NCBI GenBank assembly: GCA_023386885.1
Contig: JAEWIX010000009.1
Coordinates: 1 to 13,865 of the forward strand
DNA: 13,865 bases
Direction: 5' to 3'
Origin: Pseudomonadota bacterium
GTDB lineage: Bacteria > Pseudomonadota > Alphaproteobacteria > Rhizobiales > Xanthobacteraceae
Below, piece by piece: positions 1 to 6,668 of the stretch. Position 1 is the first letter of the stretch, and every line of letters begins with the position of its first letter. The position numbers and the translations under genes are program-made. Under the pieces are notes generated by a model that was not told the DNA's origin, ran no database searches, and saw nothing but the letters and a program-made list of their open reading frames with translations.

Positions 1-67
1 CACCCCCCCCCCCCCGCGGGGCGGTCCCCCCCCCCCGCGCCGGCGGTCTCCCCCGCCGGCGCCTTTT
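1..67 (+). terminator. C-homopolymer tracts and terminator-like hairpin at window edge
   Basis: The first 36 bases are dominated by a 13-C run (3-15) and an 11-C run (26-36). They are followed by a perfect 10-bp GC-rich inverted repeat (arms 37-46 and 53-62, 6-nt loop), then C and four Ts (64-67). Stem plus T-run resembles a weak intrinsic terminator for a plus-strand gene lying outside the window. The homopolymers are unlike anything else in the window and may be a contig-end sequence artefact. The frame of the following gene stays open through this stretch, so a longer N-terminus cannot be formally excluded. Confidence 0.4.
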
Positions 68-85
68 CCCGAAAGGAATGTCGCC

Positions 86-1441
86 GTGGTCGGCGTCGCG
101 CTTTCCCGCTGGACAATGTCGTATTTCGCGACGGCGCTGCTGGCGTTGATCGTTGCCGAAGGATTGATGCTGATAGGCATCGGCTATCCTCACGCACCCA
201 TCGCCGCGCCGGAGTCATTGCTGCTGGTGCATCTCGTCTCCATCGGCTGGCTCAGCCTGCTGATGTGCGGTGCGCTGTTTCAATTCGTCCCGGTGCTGGT
301 GAACCGGACACTTCACAGCAACACGCTGCCATTGCCGACGCTCGGCCTGCTGGTCGCCGGCCTCGCCGCGCTGCTGCTCGGCTTCGCGCAGCTTGGCGGA
401 ACGATCCAGATTCAGTTTGGATTTTTTCCCGCCGCCGCGATCCTGCTCGGCGCCGGCTTCGCCCTCGTCTTGTGGAATCTCGGCCGCACGCTGTGGGCGG
501 CGCGGCCGTTGCCGCTGCCGGCGCGCTTTGTCGTGGTCGGGCTGTGCAGTCTCGCCGCGACCGTATTCCTCGGAATCGTCTTTGCGCTGGTGCTGGGCGG
601 CGTTGCCACCAAACCGCATCTGCTTGACGTCACGGCACTCGGCCTGCCGATCCACGTCATCGCCGGGCTTGGCGGCTGGCTCACCTTCACGGCGATCGGC
701 GTCAGCTATCGCCTGCTAGCGATGTTCATGCTGGCGCCCGAACTTGAAGGCCGCACCACCCGCGGCGCGCTCTATCTCGGCACCGCCGCGCTGACCGTTG
801 CCATCATCGGCGGCATGGCCGCGATCTGCACATCGAGCAATACGATGTGGGCTGTTGGCGCCGCCGGAGTTCTCGGCCTGCTGGCGCTCGCGTTTTATGG
901 CGGCGACATCCGGCATCTCTATCGCGCGCGCAAGCGGCGCGTCATCGAACTCAACAGCCGCATGGCGGGCGTGGCGCTGGCGAACCTCGCCGCAATCGTC
1001 GTCCTCGGCATCGCTCTGCTGCTCGCCGGCCGCTTCAACCATCATGTCGGCGTCATCGTGTTTCTGGTCGCCTTTGCGTGGCTCTCGGGCTTCGGCCTCG
1101 CAAAGCTCTACAAGATCATTGCCTTTCTCACCTGGCTCGAATGTTACGGCCCAGTGCTGGGCAAGACCACAACGCCGCGCGTGCAGGATCTCGTCACCGA
1201 GCCGCGCGCGCAGAAATGGTTCGCGCTGTACTTCGTCGCGGTATGGGTTGCGGCACTCGCATTGCTGTTCACGATGCCGTCGCTGTTCCGGCTCGGTGCC
1301 GGCGCGATGCTGTTCGCCACCATCGGCATCGGCGTTCAATTGATGCGCACTCGCCGCCTCGCCAATGTCGCACCCGCGCTGCGCCTACCGAAGGGCGTGC
1401 AGCCACCGCATCTTTTACATTCATCGGTCCAGCCAAGCTGA
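86..1441 (+). CDS. Polytopic membrane protein, NnrS/CcoN-like (putative heme-copper-related)
   Basis: This is a 451-residue integral membrane protein with about twelve hydrophobic segments spread over its whole length and no obvious soluble domain. Two segments carry a similar pattern of His followed by Gly-Trp and then Gly and an aromatic residue: H49...W55 (VHLVSIGWL) and H190...W198 (IHVIAGLGGWL). This suggests an internal repeat and possible heme or metal ligands, as in the NnrS and cbb3 subunit I-like families. Another distinctive block is the cytoplasmic-looking segment after residue 340 (KLYKIIAFLTWLECYGP). The GTG at 86 is chosen because AAAGGA lies 8 nt upstream; ATG at 116 is an alternative, and the frame is open to the window edge. 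Its stop overlaps the ribosome binding site of the DUF2249 gene, so they are probably co-transcribed. A role in nitric oxide/nitrite physiology is inferred from family resemblance and neighbours only. Confidence 0.6.
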   Translation: MVGVALSRWTMSYFATALLALIVAEGLMLIGIGYPHAPIAAPESLLLVHLVSIGWLSLLMCGALFQFVPVLVNRTLHSNTLPLPTLGLLVAGLAALLLGFAQLGGTIQIQFGFFPAAAILLGAGFALVLWNLGRTLWAARPLPLPARFVVVGLCSLAATVFLGIVFALVLGGVATKPHLLDVTALGLPIHVIAGLGGWLTFTAIGVSYRLLAMFMLAPELEGRTTRGALYLGTAALTVAIIGGMAAICTSSNTMWAVGAAGVLGLLALAFYGGDIRHLYRARKRRVIELNSRMAGVALANLAAIVVLGIALLLAGRFNHHVGVIVFLVAFAWLSGFGLAKLYKIIAFLTWLECYGPVLGKTTTPRVQDLVTEPRAQKWFALYFVAVWVAALALLFTMPSLFRLGAGAMLFATIGIGVQLMRTRRLANVAPALRLPKGVQPPHLLHSSVQPS

Positions 1442-1452
1442 AGGAGACACCC

Positions 1453-1983
1453 ATGACCACGCAATTCATCGACGTCGATGTCCGCCCAACGCTGCGCGCC
1501 GGCGGCGAGCCGTTCGGCGAGATCATGGCGACGATCGCACAATTGCAGCCGGGTCAGGGCCTGCGGCTGCTGGCGACCTTTGAGCCGGTGCCGCTGTTCC
1601 ATGTGCTGGGCTCGAAGGGGTTCAGCCACGAGGCCAGGGAAATCGGCGGCGGCGATTGGGAGGTGTTGTTCTCACCTGCCGCTGCCGCCGCACCCGTCGA
1701 TACGGCTCCGGGAAAGTCCGCGAGCGACAACGGTGCATGGCCGTCGCCGGTGCAGGAGATGGACAATCGCGATCTCGATCCGCCGGAGCCGATGGTTCGC
1801 ATCCTCGCCGCCACTGAAGCCATGGCGAACGGCGAGGTGCTGTCGGCGCTGCTCTGCCGCGAGCCGATGTTCCTGCTGCCCGAACTCGCGAAACGCGGCC
1901 ACGCCTGGCGCGGCAACTTCGAACCGGACGGAAAAACCTACAAGATCCTCATTCGCGTCGGCGCGGCCAAAGAAGCTGCATGA
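1453..1983 (+). CDS. Tandem DUF2249 domain protein
   Basis: This is a 176-residue soluble protein with two copies of the DUF2249 fold. Copy one is about residues 6-74 (DVDVRPTLRAGGEPFGEIM ... DWEVLF). Copy two is about residues 104-170 (DNRDLDPPEPMVRILAA ... KTYKILIRVG). They are joined by an Ala/Pro-rich linker (about 76-102). Both copies share the pattern of a D-x-R start, a Pro, a central Pro-(x)-Phe segment, and a final Gly/Asp-aromatic-x-(I/V) strand. The family is found near nitric oxide and denitrification genes in proteobacteria, but its biochemistry is not settled. ATG at 1453 has AAGGAGA 5 nt upstream. It sits 11 nt after the membrane protein and 27 nt before the DUF59 gene, consistent with one operon. 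The function is unknown beyond family assignment. Confidence 0.75.
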   Translation: MTTQFIDVDVRPTLRAGGEPFGEIMATIAQLQPGQGLRLLATFEPVPLFHVLGSKGFSHEAREIGGGDWEVLFSPAAAAAPVDTAPGKSASDNGAWPSPVQEMDNRDLDPPEPMVRILAATEAMANGEVLSALLCREPMFLLPELAKRGHAWRGNFEPDGKTYKILIRVGAAKEAA

Positions 1984-2010
1984 CAAGGAAGCCGCGTAAC
2001 AGGAGGCCAC

Positions 2011-2331
2011 ATGACTCCCGAAGCATCCGAAGCCTTCGCGGGGCAGATCAAGGAGGCACTGCGCCTCGTGATCGATCCCGAGCTTGGCTATAACATCGTC
2101 GATCTCGGACTGGTTTATAACGTCAATGTCGAGGACGGCGGCGTGGTTCGCGTCGCCATGACGACGACGACGCGTGGCTGCCCAGCCACCGGCTATCTCA
2201 AGGACGGCGCACGCGACGCGGCATGGAGCGTGCCCTCCGTCGAGTTCGTCGACATCGCGCTGACCTACGATCCACCGTGGACGCCGGACATGATGACCGA
2301 CGACGCGAAGGTCCATCTGGGAATCGTCTGA
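2011..2331 (+). CDS. MIP18/DUF59 family metal-sulfur cluster assembly factor (PaaD/SufT-like)
   Basis: This 106-residue protein has the full signature of the MIP18/DUF59 family. It contains the N-terminal DPELGYNIVDLGLVY block (residues 22-36), the central TTRGCPATGYL block with a single conserved Cys57, and the C-terminal PPWTPDMM segment (88-95). Members help insert or transfer iron-sulfur clusters (SufT, PaaD, eukaryotic Cia2); the conserved Cys is thought to be functionally important. No paa or suf genes are nearby, so the client is more likely a protein of this operon or a partner elsewhere. AGGAGG ends 4 nt before the ATG. Its stop codon overlaps the next start by one base (TGATG), indicating translational coupling. 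The family call is firm; the specific client is unknown. Confidence 0.85.
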   Translation: MTPEASEAFAGQIKEALRLVIDPELGYNIVDLGLVYNVNVEDGGVVRVAMTTTTRGCPATGYLKDGARDAAWSVPSVEFVDIALTYDPPWTPDMMTDDAKVHLGIV

Positions 2332-2552
2332 TGGCACCACAGACCGCCGAACACACGCAAGCGAAGCCGGCTGACACCACGCCACTTGCCGGGTTGCTGC
2401 TGGCGAGCCTCGATGCACTGGCGCGCGCCGGCGAAGCCGACGCCGCCTGCCGCCTCGCCGGACAGGCCTGCGCCAAATTGCGGCACAGCGACCCGGCGGC
2501 GTGGCAGCGCTTCAATGTCTTCCTGCACCGGATGATCAAGCACGTCTCGTAA
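2331..2552 (+). CDS. Small helical protein of unknown function
   Basis: This is a 73-residue protein whose ATG at 2331 shares its first base with the TGA of the DUF59 gene. That overlap is the main reason for choosing this start over upstream in-frame codons. A polar N-terminal tail (residues 1-17) is followed by three probable helices rich in Ala and Leu (PLAGLLLASLDALARAG, DAACRLAGQACAKL, AWQRFNVFLHRMIKHV), with two Cys (46 region) and a basic C-terminus. There is no signal peptide or membrane segment. I do not recognise the family. Position inside the run of DUF2249, DUF59 and DUF1971 genes, with consistent codon use, supports a real gene co-expressed with them. Confidence 0.6.
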   Translation: MAPQTAEHTQAKPADTTPLAGLLLASLDALARAGEADAACRLAGQACAKLRHSDPAAWQRFNVFLHRMIKHVS

Positions 2553-2573
2553 GCGACACAGGACCATCACCGC

Positions 2574-2879
2574 ATGTCGACGATCCCTTCCGAACTGCCG
2601 CCCGGTTTCATCGCCTATGGCCGCTCGCCGGATTTCCATTCCGACAACCTGCCGGCCAAGCTGCAATCGGCGCACAGCACCAAGGCCGGAACATGGGGCC
2701 TGCTGCATGTGCTCGAAGGCGTCGTGCATTTTCATCTTGAAGCGCCGCACCAGGGCGAGAAGATCGTGCGCGCCGGCGAGACCGTCGTGATCGAATCGCA
2801 AGTGCTGCACCGGGTCGCATTCCTCGAACCCGGCCGCATGTTCGTCGAGTTCTATCGGCTGGCCGATACCAACCAATAA
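2574..2879 (+). CDS. DUF1971 (YeaR/TehB-like) small cupin-type protein
   Basis: This 101-residue protein matches the DUF1971 family, often labelled 'tellurite resistance TehB-like' and including E. coli YeaR. Visible signatures are LPPGFIAYGRSPDF (8-21), the HSTKAGTWGLLHVLEG block (34-49), a Gly-rich turn, VIESQVLHRV (72-81) and the terminal FVEFYR (90-95). The small all-beta build with conserved His residues (34, 79) resembles a one-domain cupin. E. coli yeaR responds to nitrate and nitric oxide, which fits the neighbours here. It lies 21 nt after the 73-residue gene, with AGGA about 12 nt before ATG, and is the last gene of the plus-strand run. Its stop is only 6 nt from the stop of the convergent flavoenzyme gene. 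No catalytic activity is claimed. Confidence 0.8.
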   Translation: MSTIPSELPPGFIAYGRSPDFHSDNLPAKLQSAHSTKAGTWGLLHVLEGVVHFHLEAPHQGEKIVRAGETVVIESQVLHRVAFLEPGRMFVEFYRLADTNQ

Positions 2880-2885
2880 AGGGCC

Positions 2886-5207
2886 TCAGCGCGCAGCCGC
2901 CTCGAGCGCCGCCCGCGCCAGATTGGCCTCGTATTGCGCCCGTGCCGACAGATACTGCTTCGGCCATGCCTGCCCGGAGAAACCGATCTTCGCCGCCTCG
3001 TGCATCACGAACGAGGGATCGGCAAGATGCGGACGGGCGATGGCGCACAAGTCCGCGCGTCCCGCCGCGATGATCGAATTGGCATGATCGGCTTCCGAGA
3101 TCGCACCCACCGCGATGGTGGCGACGCGCTCCTCGTTGCGGATCTTGTCAGAGAACGGTGTTTGATAAAGCCGCCCATAGACCGGCTTCTGCTCGTCCAC
3201 CACCTGCCCCGACGAACAATCGATCAGGTCGGCGCCGGCTTCCTTGAACATCCGCGCGAAGATCGCGGCGTCTTCCGGCGTGTTGCCACCCTCGAACCAG
3301 TCGTGTGCGGAAAGCCGGACTGACGTCGGCCTGGAAGCAGGCCACGCCGCGCGTACGGCGCGAAACACCTCCAGCGGAAACCGCGCGCGGTTCTCATGGC
3401 TGCCGCCATATTCATCGTTGCGAATGTTGGTCAGCGGCGACAGAAAACTCGACAGCAGGTAGCCGTGCGCCGCGTGCAGTTCGAGGATATCGAAGCCGAT
3501 CCGCGCGGCGCGCTCGGTCGCCGCGACGAAATCCGCCAGCACGCGATCCATGTCGGCGCGGGTCATCGCGCGCGGCACGTCGGAGTGCGGCAGATACGGC
3601 AGCGCCGACGCCGAGATCAGCGGCCAGTTGTCACGCGGCAACGGCTCGTCGGCGCCCTCCCACGCTACGCGGGTCGATCCCTTGCGCCCGGCGTGGCCGA
3701 GCTGGATACCGATCTTCGCAGAGGTATGTCGATGCACGTAATCGACGATGCGCCGCCACGCCGCTTCCTGCGCATCGTTCCACAACCCGAGGCATCCCGG
3801 CGTGATGCGCGCATCCGGCGATGTGCAGGTCATCTCGCCGAAGATCAGCGCCGCGCCGCCGTCGGCCCGCGCGCCGAGATGCACCAGATGAAAATCGTTC
3901 GGCACGCCATCGACGGCGGAATACATCGCCATCGGCGACACCATGATGCGGTTGTGCAGATGCAGGTCGCGCACCTTGTAGGGTGTGAACATCGGCGGCG
4001 GCGGCGCACCGTTCGACGCCACCTCGACGCCCGCGCGCGCCGCGAACCAGCGCTCGTAGTTCTCAAGCCACGCCTTGTCACGCAATCGCAGATTCTCGTG
4101 GCTGATACGCTGCGAGCGCGTCAGCATCGAGTACATGAACTGCTCAGGTTCAAGCGTATCGGCGTAACGATCGCCGACCACCTCGAACCATTCCATGGCG
4201 TTGCGCGCGGCATTCTGGATGCGCGCGACATCGACGCGCCGGATCTCCTCGTAACGCACCAGCACCTCGGAAATGCTCTCGCGGCCGTGGCCGGCGAGAT
4301 CGAACTGCCGCGCCAGTTCGATGGCGTCGTCGATGGCAAGCTTGGTGCCGGAGCCGATGGCGAAGTGCGCGGTGTGGGCGCTGTCGCCCATCAGCACGAC
4401 ATGGCTGCGCCCATTGAAGTGGCTCCACGTCTCGCAGATCAGGCGGCCGAAGTTCAACCAGCTCGAGCCGCGCAGATGGCGCGCGTTGCTCATCAGCTTA
4501 TGGCCGTCCAGCGTCTCGGCGAACAGCGTTTCGCAGAACGCGATCGACTGGTCCTGATCCATCTTGTCGAGGCCGTGCGCCTTGAAGACGTCGTCGGTGG
4601 TTTCGATGATGAAGGTCGAGGTGTTGTCATCGAAGCGATAGATGTGCGCCTGAAACCAGCCGTGCTCGGTCTTGCGGAAATCAAAAGTGAAAGCATCAAA
4701 GCTCTTGTCGGTGCCGAGCCAGACGAAACGGTTCGGCCGCATCACCATGTCCGGCTTGAACACCTCGGCATACCTGGCGCGGATGCGCGAATTGACGCCG
4801 TCCGCCGCGATGATCAGATCGGCATCGGGGAATTCCTCGTCGCTCGTCACCTCGCGCTCGAACACCAGTTCGACACCGAGCGCCAGGCAGCGCTCCTGCA
4901 GGATGTTGAGCATGCGCTTGCGGCCGATCCCGACGAAGCCGTGGCCGGTGGTGCGAATCCGCCGCCCCTTGAACAGCAGTTCGATGTCGTCCCAGTGATT
5001 GAACGAGTCCTCGATGGTGGCGGCGGTTTCCGGGTCCCATTGCCGCATCGCCTGCATGGTGGCGTCGGAAAACACCACGCCCCAGCCGAAGGTATCGAAC
5101 GGACGATTCCGCTCGACCACGGTAATGTGGTGCTGCGGATGCAGCCGCTTCATCAGCAGCGCGAAATACAAGCCTGCCGGGCCGCCGCCGATGCAAACAA
5201 TCCGCAT
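2886..5207 (-). CDS. Bifunctional salicylyl-CoA 5-hydroxylase / old-yellow-enzyme oxidoreductase
   Basis: This is a 773-residue fusion of two flavoproteins. Residues 1 to about 390 form a class A FAD monooxygenase, with the dinucleotide-binding GGGPAG at 7-12, the DG motif at 136-137 (IIAADGVNS), and the FAD ribityl-binding GD motif at 274-275 (VLMGDSAHTAHF). Residues about 406-773 form an old-yellow-enzyme-type FMN domain (MFTPYKVRDLHLHNRI, QLGHAGRKGS, HAAHGYL at 578-584, NDEYGGS). The fusion matches proteins annotated as salicylyl-CoA 5-hydroxylase and is related to 2-aminobenzoyl-CoA monooxygenase/reductase, so an aminobenzoyl-CoA substrate is the main alternative. Either role is in aerobic CoA-ester degradation of aromatic acids (gentisyl-CoA-type route). 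GGAGAA precedes the ATG by 6 nt. It lies downstream of tonB but seems to have its own promoter. No CoA ligase or ring-cleavage gene is in the window. Confidence 0.88.
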   Translation of the reverse strand: MRIVCIGGGPAGLYFALLMKRLHPQHHITVVERNRPFDTFGWGVVFSDATMQAMRQWDPETAATIEDSFNHWDDIELLFKGRRIRTTGHGFVGIGRKRMLNILQERCLALGVELVFEREVTSDEEFPDADLIIAADGVNSRIRARYAEVFKPDMVMRPNRFVWLGTDKSFDAFTFDFRKTEHGWFQAHIYRFDDNTSTFIIETTDDVFKAHGLDKMDQDQSIAFCETLFAETLDGHKLMSNARHLRGSSWLNFGRLICETWSHFNGRSHVVLMGDSAHTAHFAIGSGTKLAIDDAIELARQFDLAGHGRESISEVLVRYEEIRRVDVARIQNAARNAMEWFEVVGDRYADTLEPEQFMYSMLTRSQRISHENLRLRDKAWLENYERWFAARAGVEVASNGAPPPPMFTPYKVRDLHLHNRIMVSPMAMYSAVDGVPNDFHLVHLGARADGGAALIFGEMTCTSPDARITPGCLGLWNDAQEAAWRRIVDYVHRHTSAKIGIQLGHAGRKGSTRVAWEGADEPLPRDNWPLISASALPYLPHSDVPRAMTRADMDRVLADFVAATERAARIGFDILELHAAHGYLLSSFLSPLTNIRNDEYGGSHENRARFPLEVFRAVRAAWPASRPTSVRLSAHDWFEGGNTPEDAAIFARMFKEAGADLIDCSSGQVVDEQKPVYGRLYQTPFSDKIRNEERVATIAVGAISEADHANSIIAAGRADLCAIARPHLADPSFVMHEAAKIGFSGQAWPKQYLSARAQYEANLARAALEAAAR

Positions 5208-5244
5208 TGCGCTTTCTCCATCGTGAGCTTGCCCGATGGGATCA

Positions 5245-5273
5245 AGTATTCGTCACCGCCGAAATTATTTCAA
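5245..5273 (-). promoter_or_regulatory. Candidate promoter of the salicylyl-CoA hydroxylase gene
   Basis: On the minus strand TTGAAA (5268-5273) is followed, after exactly 17 nt, by AATACT (5245-5250). This gives a good -35 and a fair -10 (four of six bases) about 38 nt before the ATG. This is the most AT-rich stretch between tonB and the flavoenzyme gene. The -35 overlaps two small inverted repeats, GAAATTATTTC (5261-5271) and TTTCAAGCTTAAA (5268-5280), which could be an operator for a MarR- or similar type regulator of aromatic metabolism. Inference from sequence only. Confidence 0.4.
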
Positions 5274-5303
5274 GCTTAAAGTTTCTGGAGATTACCGGCC
5301 TTC

Positions 5304-6185
5304 TCAGCGCGAGAACCGGATCGGCACCGCCAGCCCAAGGGAACGACCGCCGGCGCCGGGAGGCGGTGCGGGGACCGGACTGGCGCGACGCGGCAAGGCG
5401 ACCGCCTCGGCGTCGAGCACACTGTCGCCGGACGAGCGCAGCAGCCGCGAACTCGTCACCTGTCCAGAACGGTTGATGGTGAAGGCGATGGTGGCGACGC
5501 CGCCGCGTCCCGCGCCGGAGGGAAATCGCTTGTAGCGATTGAGATGCGCCATCAACTCGCTGCGCCACGATGCAGCAGCAGCCGCTGACGACGCCGCGCC
5601 AGTGGCAGGCGCCGCGGCACGTTCGGCACGGTGTGCCTGTGCTGTCGGCGGCGCGGAGGTGCGCGGCGCGGCATGATCCGCGCGCTCGCGCGGCTTCTTG
5701 CGCTCGACCTTCTTCTTCGGAGGCGGCGGCTTTGCCGGTTTGTGCTCGGCTTCTTTTGGCGGCTCCGGCTTCGAGGGCGGAAGCGGCGGAGTCAACGTCG
5801 CCGCCGCGTCGTTCACCTTTGGCAATTCAGGAACCTTCATGTCCGGCTCGGGGGCCGGAGGCGTCGGCGCGGGCGTGTCGTCGGCTTCCGGCTTTGGCGG
5901 CTCCGGCGGTTCGGGCGTGGTGTCCGGCTGCGCCTCCGTCATCTGCGGCCCCGGCGCGACCTCCTGCGGCGGCGCCTCGGGCGCAACGGCGATCGGCGCG
6001 AGATCGATCATCACCGCCGGCGGCGCCTCACCCGGCGCGGCGGTCGCCGATCGCCAATGCATCGCCAGCCACACCGCTGCGCCATGAACGGCAACGACTA
6101 CGACCATCGCCGCCGCCCAGCGCGCCAGCACGCGCGGCGGGATCGCCGTGAGCCAGCGACCGTCGGGATCGCGCCAGTCAATCAT
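5304..6185 (-). CDS. tonB: TonB energy-transducing protein
   Basis: This 293-residue protein has classic TonB architecture. A short cytoplasmic tail is followed by one membrane anchor (about 20-42) containing the conserved His34. A long Pro/Glu/Lys-rich periplasmic spacer (about 50-180, many PEPP and PPKP repeats) follows, then an Ala-rich stretch and a C-terminal TonB domain (about 206-293; SWRSELMAHLNRYKRFP, then GGVATIAFTINRSGQV, ending VPIRFS). It couples the proton-motive force harvested by ExbB-ExbD to outer-membrane receptors for siderophores, heme, cobalamin or other scarce substrates. The start ATG overlaps the exbD stop as ATGA (6182-6185), which implies translational coupling. No receptor gene is in the window, so the substrate is unknown. 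The last 30 residues are Pro/Arg-rich, as in many alphaproteobacterial TonBs. Confidence 0.9.
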   Translation of the reverse strand: MIDWRDPDGRWLTAIPPRVLARWAAAMVVVVAVHGAAVWLAMHWRSATAAPGEAPPAVMIDLAPIAVAPEAPPQEVAPGPQMTEAQPDTTPEPPEPPKPEADDTPAPTPPAPEPDMKVPELPKVNDAAATLTPPLPPSKPEPPKEAEHKPAKPPPPKKKVERKKPRERADHAAPRTSAPPTAQAHRAERAAAPATGAASSAAAAASWRSELMAHLNRYKRFPSGAGRGGVATIAFTINRSGQVTSSRLLRSSGDSVLDAEAVALPRRASPVPAPPPGAGGRSLGLAVPIRFSR

Positions 6186-6664
6186 TGCGCTGTGTCGGCG
6201 GCCGGCTTTGCGACCGGAAGTGCGGCAGGGGTCGCGCTGCCCTGCCCAGTGTCCTCGAGGCCGACCAGCGCGATCTTGAGATAGCCGGCATCGCGCAACA
6301 GGTTCATCACCTTCATCAGTTCGCTGTAGGACACCGCGCCATCCGCGCGCAGGAAAATCCGTTGCTCGCGATCGTGACTGGTTTGCTGATCCAGTGTCGT
6401 CTGCAATGCCACGCGCGGCACGTCGTCGTTGCCGAGCGCCAGCGTCAGGTCCGGCTTCACCGTCAGAAACACCGGCTTGTCGGGGCGCGGCTGCGGCTGC
6501 GCGTTCGACACCGGCAGATCGACGGCGACATCGACGGTGGAGAGCGGCGCCGCCACCATGAAGATGATCAGCAGCACCAGGATCACGTCGATGAACGGCG
6601 TGACGTTGATGTCCGAGACTTCGGTGAGGTCGCCGTCGTGGGCGTCTTTCAGCGTCACCGCCAT
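6182..6664 (-). CDS. exbD: Biopolymer transport protein ExbD
   Basis: This 160-residue ExbD/TolR family protein has a short cytoplasmic N-terminus and a single membrane helix with the family signature SDINVTPFIDVILVLLIIFM (17-36). Asp26 corresponds to the essential protonatable residue. A periplasmic domain follows (about 45-140; FLTVKPDLTLALG ... IFLRADGAVSYSELMKVMNLLRDAGYLKIALVG), with an Ala/Pro-rich tail. It forms the proton channel with ExbB in the inner membrane. The gene lies 4 nt after exbB and overlaps tonB by 4 nt. TolR is the alternative member of the family, but adjacency to a tonB-type gene and absence of tolA/tolB favour ExbD. Confidence 0.93.
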   Translation of the reverse strand: MAVTLKDAHDGDLTEVSDINVTPFIDVILVLLIIFMVAAPLSTVDVAVDLPVSNAQPQPRPDKPVFLTVKPDLTLALGNDDVPRVALQTTLDQQTSHDREQRIFLRADGAVSYSELMKVMNLLRDAGYLKIALVGLEDTGQGSATPAALPVAKPAADTAQ

Positions 6665-6668
6665 GGCA

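Noticed and set aside
3396..5279. A 627-codon open frame on the plus strand opposite the salicylyl-CoA hydroxylase gene
   Set aside because: It is Arg/His-rich, resembles no family, and lies exactly over a gene with clear motifs on the other strand. GC-rich coding DNA often leaves the antisense frame open.
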